Shown: piece by piece, positions 45,969 through 54,676 of the stretch
Layout of the letters: the number at the start of each line of letters is the position of its first letter
Position numbering within the stretch: the stretch's first letter is position 1
From: Novosphingobium sp. Gsoil 351
GTDB lineage: Bacteria; Pseudomonadota; Alphaproteobacteria; Sphingomonadales; Sphingomonadaceae
Reading direction: 5' to 3'
Length of the DNA: 64,000 nucleotides
Assembly (NCBI RefSeq): GCF_009707465.1
Contig: NZ_CP046120.1
Coordinates: 2,819,501-2,883,500 of the forward strand
Program-made: the position numbers and the translations under genes
The notes under the pieces: model-generated
Seen by the model: the letters and a program-made list of their open reading frames with translations, nothing else
Told to the model about the DNA's origin: nothing
Database searches by the model: none

Positions 45969-47300
45969 ATGGCCGTCACACTTGAAGTCTCGCCGTCGGA
46001 GGCGCTGTTCACGACGCGGATAAGGATCTTCGTCTCGGGTCTCGAGGCGGGCCAAAAGGTGGTGCTTGCCTCGTCCCTAGTGGACGATGCCGGCCTCCGC
46101 TGGTCGGCCCAGGGGCACTATCGCGCCGATGCTTCTGGGCGGATCGACGTTGCCGAGGCGCCGAGCACGGCGGGTTCCTACAGCGGTATCGACGAAGCCG
46201 GATTGTTCTGGTCGATGGCCCCCGAAGGGATCGAGGACCTCGCCAAGTTTCAGCTGGAGGCGACCGACAAGCCGCACAAGCACGGTCAGCCCCTGCAGGA
46301 CCCGCTGGCGCCCCGCGTGGTCCAAATCTCGGTCTTGAGCGGAAGCGACACGATCGCCGAAGCGACCGTAGCCCTGGTCCGGCTGGCCGAGGGCATCGAG
46401 ACGATCGAGGTGCGCGACGGCAACTTGCGCGGCATGGCGTTCCGTTGGCGGGACCGCACCCGGACGCGCGGGGCCATCATGAGCCTGACCGGCTCGGGCG
46501 GCGGGATCGAACTGAACTACGCGCCGCTGCTCGCCTCGCTCGGCTACGACGTGTTCAGCCTGGCCTATTTCGCTTACGAGGATTTGCCCCCGGCGATCAT
46601 CAACATCCCGCTCGAATACTTCGCCGAAGGGTTCGAGTGGATGAAGCGCAATTTCGCTTGCGACAAAATCGCCATCCAGGGCGCCTCGCGCGGGGGCGAA
46701 CTGTCGACGCTGCTGGCGGCGACCTTCCCGGATTACGTGAAGGGGGCGATGCCGATCGTGCCGATGTATGCCTGCAGCCCGGGTTGGAACCCCAGCGAGG
46801 GCGTCGAGGGGCCGAGCTGGACATATCGCGGCGAGGAAATCCCATACCCGCCCTCGATGCCGGGCAACACCAGCGAGGAGATGATCGAGATCGGCCAGCG
46901 CGAGCCCAACGGATACGAGCTGACACCGTGGTACCGCGCGCTGATGGAGCAGCCCGAGGCGCGCGCCAACTGCACCATTCCAATCGAGAACGCGGGCGGG
47001 CCGATCCTGCTGGTGTCCGGGGTGGAGGACGCGATGTGGCCGAGCGACTGGGGCGCCGACATGATTGTCGACCGCTTGCGCGCGAAAGGGTTCCAGCACC
47101 CTTATCGCCACCTGGCATTGCGCGAGACCGGGCACCTGACCCCGCTGCCCAACCAGATCACCACGTTCGACAGGGCGATCGTCCACTCGCTGGCCCCGAT
47201 GCGGCTCGCGTGCGGCGGCAATCCCCAAGGCTCGGCGAAGCGCAGCCGCCTGTTCTGGGATGCGCTGGTCGACCACTACCGCGCCGTGTTCGGCCATTGA
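45969..47300 (+). CDS. BAAT-type acyl-CoA thioester hydrolase/acyltransferase
   Basis: A 443-residue alpha/beta hydrolase with the two-domain layout of BAAT and type I acyl-CoA thioesterases: an N-terminal Ig-like domain (VSPSEALFTTRIRIFVSGLEAGQKV, YSGIDEAGLFWSM) and a C-terminal hydrolase domain. The nucleophile is Ser240 in IQGASRGGELS; the acid is probably Asp in VSGVEDAMWPS and the base His in RETGHLTPLP. A serine nucleophile favours thioester hydrolysis, whereas the amino acid conjugating enzyme BAAT uses Cys. It is in the receptor operon, flanked by 3- and 8-base gaps. Confidence 0.86.
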   Translation: MAVTLEVSPSEALFTTRIRIFVSGLEAGQKVVLASSLVDDAGLRWSAQGHYRADASGRIDVAEAPSTAGSYSGIDEAGLFWSMAPEGIEDLAKFQLEATDKPHKHGQPLQDPLAPRVVQISVLSGSDTIAEATVALVRLAEGIETIEVRDGNLRGMAFRWRDRTRTRGAIMSLTGSGGGIELNYAPLLASLGYDVFSLAYFAYEDLPPAIINIPLEYFAEGFEWMKRNFACDKIAIQGASRGGELSTLLAATFPDYVKGAMPIVPMYACSPGWNPSEGVEGPSWTYRGEEIPYPPSMPGNTSEEMIEIGQREPNGYELTPWYRALMEQPEARANCTIPIENAGGPILLVSGVEDAMWPSDWGADMIVDRLRAKGFQHPYRHLALRETGHLTPLPNQITTFDRAIVHSLAPMRLACGGNPQGSAKRSRLFWDALVDHYRAVFGH

Positions 47301-47308
47301 GCGGCGCG

Positions 47309-48598
47309 ATGAGCACACCCGCCTATCGGAAGCGCTCGATCGGGAGTCACGCCCTCCAGCCCTCCACGCTGATGATGGGATACGGTTACGATCCGGCGTT
47401 GTCGGAAGGGGCAATCAAGCCCCCGCTGTTCCAAACCTCGACCTTTCTCTTTTCCTCGGCCGAAGAGGGCAAGGCGTTCTTCGAGATCGCCTATGGCCTG
47501 CGCGAGAAGCGCGAAGGCGAAGAGCTGGGGCTGATTTACAGCCGCATCAACAATCCCAATCTCGAGGTGCTGGAGGACCGCCTGGCGGTGCTCGACCGCG
47601 CTGAGGCTTCGGCAAGTTTCGCCTCGGGCATGGCGGCGATCTCGACCGCGCTTTGGGCGTTCAATCGGCCGGGCGATGTCATCCTTTATTCGGAGCCCGT
47701 CTATGGCGGGACCGAGTATCTGCTGAAGCACATCCTGCCCCAGTTCGGCATCCGCACCGTGGGGTTCGCTGCCGAAGGCGGGTGCGAGGCAATGCACGCC
47801 GTCGCGCGCGAAGCCGCTGCGCTGGGGCCGGTCACCAGCATCTACATCGAAACCCCCGCCAACCCGACGGGCGGGCTGGTCGACATTGCCGAAGCGCGCA
47901 AGCTGTCGGAGTCGCTCGCGAAGGGTGACAAGCGGCCGCCGGTTCTGGTCGACAACACTATGCTCGGGCCGCTGTGCCAGTTTCCGCTCGACCTCGGCGC
48001 CGACCTCAGCATCATGTCGCTGACCAAGTATGTCGGCGGGCATTCGGACGTGATCGGCGGCTCGGTCTCGGCCAGCGGCGAATGGCTCGCGCCGGTCAAG
48101 GTCATGCGCACGATCCTGGGCACCATGCCGGATCCGCACACCTGTTGGCTGATCATGCGGTCGCTCGAAACGCTTCACCTGCGGATGCGCGAGTGTGTCA
48201 GCAACGCTCGCCGCGTGGCTGCCTTCCTCGCCGAGCACCCGATGGTCGCCAGCGTGTGGTATTTGGAGCATCTGCCGGCGGACCATCCCGACCGCGCCGT
48301 GTACGAGAAGCAGTGCCTGTCCGCGGGGTCTACTTTCGCGTTCGAAGTCGTCGGCGGCGAAGCGGAGGCCTTCCGCGTGCTGAACGCGCTCCAGCACATC
48401 AAGCTGGCCGTCTCGCTGGGCGGGACGGAGACGCTGGCCAGCCACCCGAGTTCGATGACCCACTCGGATTTCGCGTCAGAGGACAAACGCCGGCTCAGTA
48501 TCTCGGACGCACTTATTCGTGTCGCGGTTGGGGTCGAGGACGCCGACGACCTCATCGCCGATCTGGCGCAAGCGCTGGCCGGGTTGTCGAGCCTTTGA
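47309..48598 (+). CDS. Cystathionine gamma-synthase-family PLP enzyme
   Basis: A 429-residue member of the Cys/Met metabolism PLP family. It has YSRINNPNLEVLEDRLAVLD, SASFASGMAAISTAL, EPVYGGTEYLLKHIL, ETPANPTGGLVDI and the PLP lysine Lys240 in SLTKYVGGHSDVIGG, with the C-terminal SLGGTETLASHPSSMTH block. The group contains gamma-synthases, beta- and gamma-lyases, including methionine gamma-lyase. A long insert (YGLREKREGEELG) before the YSR motif is unusual against MetB or MegL. A lyase releasing a 2-oxo acid fits the amino-acid theme, with RidA to handle enamine products. Confidence 0.88.
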   Translation: MSTPAYRKRSIGSHALQPSTLMMGYGYDPALSEGAIKPPLFQTSTFLFSSAEEGKAFFEIAYGLREKREGEELGLIYSRINNPNLEVLEDRLAVLDRAEASASFASGMAAISTALWAFNRPGDVILYSEPVYGGTEYLLKHILPQFGIRTVGFAAEGGCEAMHAVAREAAALGPVTSIYIETPANPTGGLVDIAEARKLSESLAKGDKRPPVLVDNTMLGPLCQFPLDLGADLSIMSLTKYVGGHSDVIGGSVSASGEWLAPVKVMRTILGTMPDPHTCWLIMRSLETLHLRMRECVSNARRVAAFLAEHPMVASVWYLEHLPADHPDRAVYEKQCLSAGSTFAFEVVGGEAEAFRVLNALQHIKLAVSLGGTETLASHPSSMTHSDFASEDKRRLSISDALIRVAVGVEDADDLIADLAQALAGLSSL

Positions 48599-48611
48599 AG
48601 GAGTGAACGCA

Positions 48612-50192
48612 ATGCGACGCAAGGTAGCCGCCTGCTTCTGCCCCGCGCATGTCGCCGCGATGTGGCCCGGCGGCTTCGCGGCCGGAGCGCCGGCGGGCGA
48701 GCTCGGCGCGGCGCCTTCGTTCTCCGACAGCACGCCCAAGGAGCGCAGCCGGTTCTGCACCGCCGATCGCTCGGCCACCGAGGGGCTCTACGAGATGCTG
48801 TGCCCTGGGCAGGCTCTGGTTTTCCGCGGCTGCGACGCACTGACCATGCATGGACCGGCGCTCGAGCAACGCCGCGACGTGGTCGTGCGGGATGGCGTGA
48901 TCGAGGCCGTACGGCCCACCGGGCTGCCGCTCCCCTCCGACGCCGTGGTCGTCGCGGCCGAGGGCAAAGTGCTCATCCCCGGTCTTTCCGATATTCACGC
49001 CCACCCGTTTCTCGCGACCTGGGCCAAGGCCTACGCCCCGATGCTGGCGGGGACCGAGGACGGCAGCGAATTTCTGGTTCCTTACGACCTGCAGATGTTC
49101 CAGCTGCTCGCGGCCGGCATCACCCGGATCGAAGTCCTGGCCGGCTGCCCTGACGCGCTGTGGCTGCGTGACACGGTGCGTGATGGGAGCATGGTGGGTC
49201 CGCGCATGCGGGTGGGCAGTCCGCTGATCGATGGCGCCCCGGCCATGCACTCGGTGCTGGTCAGCTACCTCGTGGGCGATCACGCGGGCGGAGAGAGCGC
49301 GCTCGACGTGATCGCCGAGCAGGGCTTCGACTTCGCCAAGACCTACAGCCGGCTTCCCGCCGAAGGCTTCGAAGGGGTGATGCGCGGCTGCGAGAAGCAT
49401 GGCATCGAGGTCATGGGCCACATCCCCGCCGCGGTGGACGTCGAAGCGGCGCTCGCGCGCGGCCAGCACGGCGTCGCCCATGCGTCCGAACTGTTTTACA
49501 ACCTCGAAGAACCGGACCGCACCGATCTTGTCCGGACCGAGCGGATCGCTCGTCAGATGGCAGACGCCGGTACCTGGCTGCAGGCGACGCTGATCGTCAC
49601 CGAGCGGACCGGTTGGACCAGCGGCGAGCGCCCGCTCAACGCGCCCGACATCGCCTGGATGCACCCCCTGCATCGCACGCTGTGGCGCGAGGACGGCGCC
49701 TTCGTCGCGATGATCCGCCAGCGTGAAGACCTGCGGCAAATGTTCCACCAGTCCTTCGATCTGTCGGCTCGGGCCACGGCGCTGGTCCACCAGGCCGGGG
49801 GCCGCGTTCTGACCGGGACCGACTATCCCAACCCCTATGTCGTCGAGGGACTCTCTCTCCATGAGGAACTTGAACATCTCGTCGGCCAGAGCGGGTTGAC
49901 GCCCTACGAGGCGATCTTCGCCAGCACCCGACGCGCAGCGGAGTACCACCGGGACGGGCCCGCCGACGGAACGATCCGAGAGGGGGCGATCGCCGACCTG
50001 GTGCTGCTCGATGCTGACCCGCTCGAAGACATCGCCAACACCCGCGCCATCGATACGGTGCTGTGTGGATCAGCGATCGTTCGGAAAGACAGCATCCATG
50101 AGGGGATGGCCCGCATCCGCCGCCGCTTCGAGGCGATGCCGGTGCCACGCGTCGATCTCAGCAATGGCTCCGACTACGCCCCCGATCGATGA
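48612..50192 (+). CDS. Imidazolonepropionase-like amidohydrolase (second), with N-terminal Cys segment
   Basis: A 526-residue amidohydrolase. Metal ligands are His129 and His131 (DIHAHPF), Lys243 (DFAKTYS), His270 (VMGHIP), His290 (VAHAS) and Asp404 (TGTDYPN). The first 75 residues precede the usual start of the fold and carry several Cys (CFCPAH at 8-13, then Cys49, Cys64, Cys74) and no clear signal peptide. This extension is not typical of the family. The next gene is a paralogue. AAGGAG overlapping the previous stop serves as ribosome-binding site. The probable role is hydrolysis of an amide or peptide substrate. Confidence 0.9.
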   Translation: MRRKVAACFCPAHVAAMWPGGFAAGAPAGELGAAPSFSDSTPKERSRFCTADRSATEGLYEMLCPGQALVFRGCDALTMHGPALEQRRDVVVRDGVIEAVRPTGLPLPSDAVVVAAEGKVLIPGLSDIHAHPFLATWAKAYAPMLAGTEDGSEFLVPYDLQMFQLLAAGITRIEVLAGCPDALWLRDTVRDGSMVGPRMRVGSPLIDGAPAMHSVLVSYLVGDHAGGESALDVIAEQGFDFAKTYSRLPAEGFEGVMRGCEKHGIEVMGHIPAAVDVEAALARGQHGVAHASELFYNLEEPDRTDLVRTERIARQMADAGTWLQATLIVTERTGWTSGERPLNAPDIAWMHPLHRTLWREDGAFVAMIRQREDLRQMFHQSFDLSARATALVHQAGGRVLTGTDYPNPYVVEGLSLHEELEHLVGQSGLTPYEAIFASTRRAAEYHRDGPADGTIREGAIADLVLLDADPLEDIANTRAIDTVLCGSAIVRKDSIHEGMARIRRRFEAMPVPRVDLSNGSDYAPDR

Positions 50193-50200
50193 GGACCGCG

Positions 50201-51766
50201 ATGAATCATTATCACCACGCCGCCTGCACCAATCCCCGCCTCTGCTGCCCTCAGCACGCTATGCTGGCCTTCGGCGCGCGCATGGCCATCGGCGAAACCC
50301 AGCCGGCCCCGGAGGGACCGCAGCCGAGCTTCCGTGAAGGGCCCGATCCAAACCTGTCCTCCTTCGCGGCCGGCGACGACCGCAACACCCGCGATCTGTT
50401 CGAGGTGGCGGAGAAAGAGCGACCGGTGGTCGTGACCGGCGGCACGGTTCTGCCCATGACCAGCGCGGAGACCCTGCCGGGTCATGACGTTCTCATTCGC
50501 GATGGGCGGATCGAGGGGGTTCAGGCAACTGGGGGCGCGCTCCCCGACGGGGCGCTGAGCATCAATGCGAGCGGGCGCTTCGTTATCCCCGGCCTCACCA
50601 ACATACACCAGCACCCGCCGCTGCGGCACATCGTTGGCGTTTACGCCAACATGCTCGGAGAAGGGGTCTCGGGCGAGGAGGTGACCCTGCCGTACGACCT
50701 GATGATGTTCCAGTATCTGGCCGCTGGGATTACACGCATCCAGGTCATGGCGGGCTCGCCGGAGGACCTAGCCAACCGTGAAAACGTGCGCAGTGGTCGC
50801 TACCGCGGACCACATATGCGCGTAGGCTCGCCGGTGATCGATAGCCCAGAAGCAATATGGGCGAGCGCCATCACTTGGTACGTCAACGACGCTGACGGCG
50901 GCCGCAGGGCGGCGCGTGCGATCTTCGAACAGGGGTACGACTTCGCCAAACCCTACACCATGCTCGGGCGCGACGGTTATTTCGGGCTGGTGGAGGAGTG
51001 CAGGGCGCTGGGCATCGAGATCATGGGGCATATCCCTCAGTCGGTTAGGCCGGAAGAGGCGTTCGAGGCGGGCCAGACGGGTGTGGCGCACTGCTTCGAG
51101 TACTTTCTGCACGGGCGCGGTGCGGATCGGTTTGATCCGGATACGATTGCCAAGCGGGTGAAGCTGAGCGTCAACAACGGCGTCACCTTGCAGACCACGC
51201 TCGAGATTGCCCGCGTTTACGAATACGACTGTGGGTTCATCCCGGCGAGCGAGATGCGCTTCGAGGACACGCTTGATCCCGTGATCCGCTGGTTAATGCG
51301 CGAGGATTCGCCGTTCTTGCAGGGCTGGCGCGCAAACCCGGTGCTGATGGCGGGCGGTGAGAACGTGCTCGATTACTCCACCCGTATTTGCCAGGCGCTC
51401 TATGCCGAGGGCGTTCGCTTGCTGCCCGGGACTGACATGTCGGCAAGCTCCATTACTGGCGAGATGAGCTCGCATCACGAGATCCGGAGCATGGTTGAAC
51501 GAATCGGTATGAGCCCCTTCGAGGCTTTGCGCGCGGCGACGGTGCAATCGGCTGAATACCAGGGCGAGGGTCGTGTCGCGGGCACGATCGAGCGCGGCAA
51601 GCGAGCTGACCTGGTGATCCTAGACGCCAACCCGCTCGAAGCTATCGGCAACACGACGGCGATTGACACCGTGGTGATGGGCGACGCAATCCTCCGCAGG
51701 GGCGCCCGCGAGCGCGGATTGGCCCGGCTCAAGGCGCGGTACGACGCGATGCCCGTCCCCGCCTAG
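50201..51766 (+). CDS. Imidazolonepropionase-like amidohydrolase (third), tandem paralogue
   Basis: A 521-residue paralogue of the preceding gene, sharing VPYDL/LPYDL..MFQ.LAAGITRI, GP.MRVGSP and the full metal set: His136 and His138 (NIHQHPP), Lys250 (DFAKPYT), His277 (IMGHIP), His297 (VAHCF) and Asp412 (PGTDMSA). It too has an N-terminal extension with Cys/His residues (NHYHHAACTNPRLCCPQH), different in sequence but sharing C-P-x-H. GAGG six bases before ATG 50201 supports that start; an in-frame ATG at 50189 overlaps the previous stop. It is the last gene of the receptor operon, and its stop abuts the Lrp gene's stop. Confidence 0.9.
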   Translation: MNHYHHAACTNPRLCCPQHAMLAFGARMAIGETQPAPEGPQPSFREGPDPNLSSFAAGDDRNTRDLFEVAEKERPVVVTGGTVLPMTSAETLPGHDVLIRDGRIEGVQATGGALPDGALSINASGRFVIPGLTNIHQHPPLRHIVGVYANMLGEGVSGEEVTLPYDLMMFQYLAAGITRIQVMAGSPEDLANRENVRSGRYRGPHMRVGSPVIDSPEAIWASAITWYVNDADGGRRAARAIFEQGYDFAKPYTMLGRDGYFGLVEECRALGIEIMGHIPQSVRPEEAFEAGQTGVAHCFEYFLHGRGADRFDPDTIAKRVKLSVNNGVTLQTTLEIARVYEYDCGFIPASEMRFEDTLDPVIRWLMREDSPFLQGWRANPVLMAGGENVLDYSTRICQALYAEGVRLLPGTDMSASSITGEMSSHHEIRSMVERIGMSPFEALRAATVQSAEYQGEGRVAGTIERGKRADLVILDANPLEAIGNTTAIDTVVMGDAILRRGARERGLARLKARYDAMPVPA

Positions 51767-52237
51767 TCAGGCTTCCGGAATGGGCAGTTCGTTCGTTGAC
51801 TTAATCTCGGACAGCGCGACGGTCGAGTTGATCTCCTGGATGCCAGGAAGCTTGCTGAGCTGATCAAAGAAGAACCGTTCGTAGGCTTGGATGTCCTTGG
51901 CGACGATGCGCAGCATGAAGTCGGTGGTCCCCATCAGCACGTACGCATCGAGCACCTCGGGAAAGCCGCGGATCGCCTTGCTGAACTCGTCGAGGTTGGC
52001 GCGGCCGTGCGCGTTCAGCTTCACTTGAGCGAAGATATGGGCCGTGAGGCCCACCGCCTTGCGGTCGATGACGGCCACGCGGCCGCGGATCACCCCCGAG
52101 CGCTCGAGCCGGTCGATACGCCGCCAGCATGGCGAGACCGACAGGCCAACCCGATCCGCGATCTGCGCGGTCGTCTGGCTGGCGTCACGCTGCAGTTCGC
52201 GAACGATCTTCCGCTCATATGGATCGAGTGAGGTCAT
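51767..52237 (-). CDS. Lrp/AsnC-family transcriptional regulator
   Basis: A 156-residue regulator. Residues 1-60 are the AsnC helix-turn-helix (LDPYERKIVRELQRDASQTTAQIADRVGLSVSPCWRRIDRLE). The rest is the RAM ligand-binding domain (VLDAYVLMGTTDFMLRIVAKDIQAYERFFFDQLSKLPGIQEI). These proteins sense amino acids. It diverges from the leucine dehydrogenase gene across 121 bases and likely controls it and perhaps the operon that converges on it. Confidence 0.93.
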   Translation of the reverse strand: MTSLDPYERKIVRELQRDASQTTAQIADRVGLSVSPCWRRIDRLERSGVIRGRVAVIDRKAVGLTAHIFAQVKLNAHGRANLDEFSKAIRGFPEVLDAYVLMGTTDFMLRIVAKDIQAYERFFFDQLSKLPGIQEINSTVALSEIKSTNELPIPEA

Positions 52238-52358
52238 ATTTTCCTGTTAATATCGAAAGTCGGAAATAGACAACCGTTCTTTTCAATCCCGATGCCAAAT
52301 GAGACCAATTCTGCCCCCACGAGAATGGGTATCTTTCGCGTCACAACAGGAGGAACCG
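52238..52358. promoter_or_regulatory. Divergent lrp / leucine dehydrogenase promoter region
   Basis: A 121-base A/T-richer stretch between divergent starts. It holds runs such as GAAAGTCGGAAATAG and CGTTCTTTTC of the kind Lrp proteins bind, and an AGGAGG ribosome-binding site (52348-52353) for the dehydrogenase. No exact operator can be named. Confidence 0.4.
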
Positions 52359-53411
52359 ATGCAATTTGATGATGCGGGTGCCACTGTGGAACTGGTGGTG
52401 CTGCGCGAGCCGGAGGCGCAGCTCGAAGGGGTCATCGCGATCCACTCGACCGCGCTCGGCCCGGCCGCCGGGGGATGCCGCTTCACTACGTACCCGGATT
52501 TCTCGCGGTGCGTAGAAGACGCGCACCGCCTCGCCCGCGGCATGACTTTCAAGAACGCCATGGCCGGCCTGCCCCTGGGCGGCGGAAAGGCCGTAATCCG
52601 GCGCCCTGAGGGGCCGTTCGACCGCGCGGCACTGTTTGAGGCGTTCGGCCATGCCGTCGGACGGCTCAAGGGCCGCTACCTGACTGCCGAGGATGTCGGG
52701 ACCACCGTGGCAGACATGGAAGCCGTAGCGCGCTCCACCCGGCATGTCGCCGGCCTGCCGCGCGCTTCGGGCCATCCCGGTGGCGATCCATCCCCTTGGA
52801 CTGCCCGTGGGGTGTTCGTCTCGATGCAGCATGCAGCGTCACGCGTGCTGGGCAAGCCGCTATCCGAGGTCAGCGTCGCCATTCAGGGGGTCGGCAACGT
52901 CGGTGAGGCCCTGGCGCGCCAATTGCATGACGCCGGCGCTCGGCTGGTGATCGCTGATGTCGATTCCGAGCGGGTGGCCAAAGTCGCTGCCTCGACGGGC
53001 GCGTTCGTCGCTTCGACGGCTGATGTGCTCAAGGCCGATGTAGATGTGATTGCTCCATGCGCGCTCGGCGGGGCGATCGATCATCGGCTACTGGGGAGCG
53101 TGCGGGCACGCATAATTTGCGGCGGAGCCAACAACCAACTGGCCGAGCGAGGCTTGGGCCCAAGGCTGGCAGCGGCTGGGATCACTTACTGTCCAGACTA
53201 CATCGCCAACGCCGGCGGCATCATCAGCGTCGCCGGAGAGCACTTGGGATGGAGCGCCGCCGACGTTGCCCAGAGGGTCGAGAACACCGCAGACCGACTG
53301 GCCGGCGTCCTGGATGTCGCGGTATCTCTCGGCCTGTCGCCCGCTGATGCAGCCGATCGGCTGGCGATTGAGAAGCTGAAGAAGGTTGGACGCCGGCCCA
53401 TTGCCGCCTAA
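52359..53411 (+). CDS. Leucine/phenylalanine/valine dehydrogenase-type amino acid dehydrogenase
   Basis: A 350-residue NAD-dependent dehydrogenase that would deaminate a hydrophobic amino acid to the 2-oxo acid and ammonia. It shows the substrate-binding GPAAGGCRF (residues 34-42), the catalytic lysines Lys65 (MTFKNAMAG) and Lys77 (LGGGKAVI), and the Rossmann motif IQGVGNVGEALARQL near residue 170, with CALGGAID and GGANNQLA after it. The sequence is leucine-dehydrogenase-like. A perfect AGGAGG precedes the ATG. It diverges from the lrp gene, an arrangement that suggests amino acid induction. Confidence 0.9.
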   Translation: MQFDDAGATVELVVLREPEAQLEGVIAIHSTALGPAAGGCRFTTYPDFSRCVEDAHRLARGMTFKNAMAGLPLGGGKAVIRRPEGPFDRAALFEAFGHAVGRLKGRYLTAEDVGTTVADMEAVARSTRHVAGLPRASGHPGGDPSPWTARGVFVSMQHAASRVLGKPLSEVSVAIQGVGNVGEALARQLHDAGARLVIADVDSERVAKVAASTGAFVASTADVLKADVDVIAPCALGGAIDHRLLGSVRARIICGGANNQLAERGLGPRLAAAGITYCPDYIANAGGIISVAGEHLGWSAADVAQRVENTADRLAGVLDVAVSLGLSPADAADRLAIEKLKKVGRRPIAA

Positions 53412-53415
53412 TGCG

Positions 53416-53670
53416 ATGGGCAGCTTCGTTCTATCGATCACGGGCCCCGCGTCCCTGCAGATGGTCCTGCGCGTCCTCGACATGGTGGCGCTGTTCGGGA
53501 TCGATCCTGAAGGCATCGAGCTCGAACGCGACGAGGACTGCTACATCTTGACCATCGCTGGCACAACTTCGTCATCGGAGCGGTTGTCGGCATTGACCGC
53601 CAAGCTGATGTCGATCGTCGTTGTCACCGACGTCGTCCAGCGTGGTGCGCAGCTGCAGCCTTGCGGTTAG
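53416..53670 (+). CDS. Small ACT-domain-like protein
   Basis: An 84-residue protein that looks like a single ACT domain: GSFVLSITGPASLQMVLRVLDMVALFGIDPEGIELER, then DCYILTIAGTTSSSERLSALTAKLMSIVVVTDVV. It resembles the regulatory subunit of acetohydroxyacid synthase (IlvN/IlvM) but without a catalytic partner here. It starts 4 bases after the dehydrogenase stop, so it may sense a branched-chain amino acid and act on that enzyme; this is inference. Confidence 0.72.
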   Translation: MGSFVLSITGPASLQMVLRVLDMVALFGIDPEGIELERDEDCYILTIAGTTSSSERLSALTAKLMSIVVVTDVVQRGAQLQPCG

Positions 53671-53682
53671 GCCGCGTCATTC

Positions 53683-54141
53683 ATGCGGATGCTATCACCA
53701 CTCGACAACGTTGGCGGCGAGACCGCCCTGCGCCGTCAACCCAAGATCGCCTTCGATAAGGTCGGCTACGGCACCCCGGTGATGGTGCTCGTCCGGTTGG
53801 AGGCCCGAAGCAAACAGTCTTTTGTCACCTTTGAAAGCGCCGTGGCCGAGTGCCCTTCGGTGGTGAGCTGCCACCTTCTGTCGGGTGGTGAGGACTATCT
53901 GATCACTTTGCGGGCCCGCGATCTCAGTGATTTCGAACGGATCCACTGCGAAGAATTGGCTGAGCTCCCTGGTGTCACCCGGATGCAATCTCTCTTTGCG
54001 CTGCGCGAGGTCATCTCACGCGCATTCCCTCCCTCGCTACGTCATCGAGGAATTAATCAGCGCCCGTCCCTCCTGCTCTATGAAGGGATTTCGACACCGG
54101 GATACGACCACTCCCGATGTTTCCTGTCGATTCAACGATAG
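53683..54141 (+). CDS. HTH-less Lrp/AsnC ligand-binding (RAM) protein
   Basis: A 152-residue protein whose residues 22-115 are an Lrp RAM domain (FDKVGYGTPVMVLVRLEARSKQSF, CHLLSGGEDYLITLRARDLSDFERIHCEELAELPGV). The DNA-binding helix-turn-helix that should come first is replaced by about 20 unrelated residues, and no frame upstream supplies it. The last 35 residues are also foreign to the family. It is either a decayed Lrp or a stand-alone effector-binding protein that pairs with the full-length Lrp. It follows the ACT gene by 12 bases. Confidence 0.7.
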   Translation: MRMLSPLDNVGGETALRRQPKIAFDKVGYGTPVMVLVRLEARSKQSFVTFESAVAECPSVVSCHLLSGGEDYLITLRARDLSDFERIHCEELAELPGVTRMQSLFALREVISRAFPPSLRHRGINQRPSLLLYEGISTPGYDHSRCFLSIQR

Positions 54142-54676
54142 AAACCGGGGCTCGGTAGAGTCCGCTGTTCAGGGGTTGATCCTAAGAAGCCGTCGGTCAG
54201 CTATCGGCCCCGTTTCGGACGCTTCTAAGTTGTCAGCTATTGACGACACGGAGAGCATGCGTACCCAATCCGCTTAACATAACGCCTGTTCCCAGCGCAG
54301 CGATGCGGCCGACGGCCCTTTTTACCCTCAAGCATTCCTAGCTCGCGCTTATGATCGCTGGCTGTGTTGCGGTTTTGTGGAGCGCTCAGCGACAAGCGGC
54401 GCGTCGGAGACCCGCTGTGATACAGTCAGGCAGGCCGGTAAGGACGGGCTCCACTTAGACCCGAAGTCCCGCCCGCCATTGCTGGCTCGCTGAGTGTGCG
54501 CGTGCTTCCGACAATTGCCAATGAGAATGTACGCAAAGAAGACCCGCCGAAGCGGCGGCGGTATGCCATGGATAGTTGTGGCCAATTGCGACGAGGCAAT
54601 TGCCTCCGCAGTGACTCACCTGAGGCTGTGACCGGGCGAGGAGTTGCGAGCAATATCGCCAAGCGGTCGGACTTGC
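54142..54676. other. Gene-free stretch
   Basis: There are 535 bases with no convincing coding frame on either strand. The sequence is less G/C-rich than the flanks and contains a short repeated GTCAGCTAT (near 54200 and 54230). Nothing further could be recognised. It may mark the right border of the accessory island. Confidence 0.5.

Noticed and set aside
53540..53690. A frameshifted helix-turn-helix in front of the RAM protein
   Set aside because: The other frames upstream belong to the ACT gene and give no AsnC-type HTH, so the domain is truly absent rather than out of frame.
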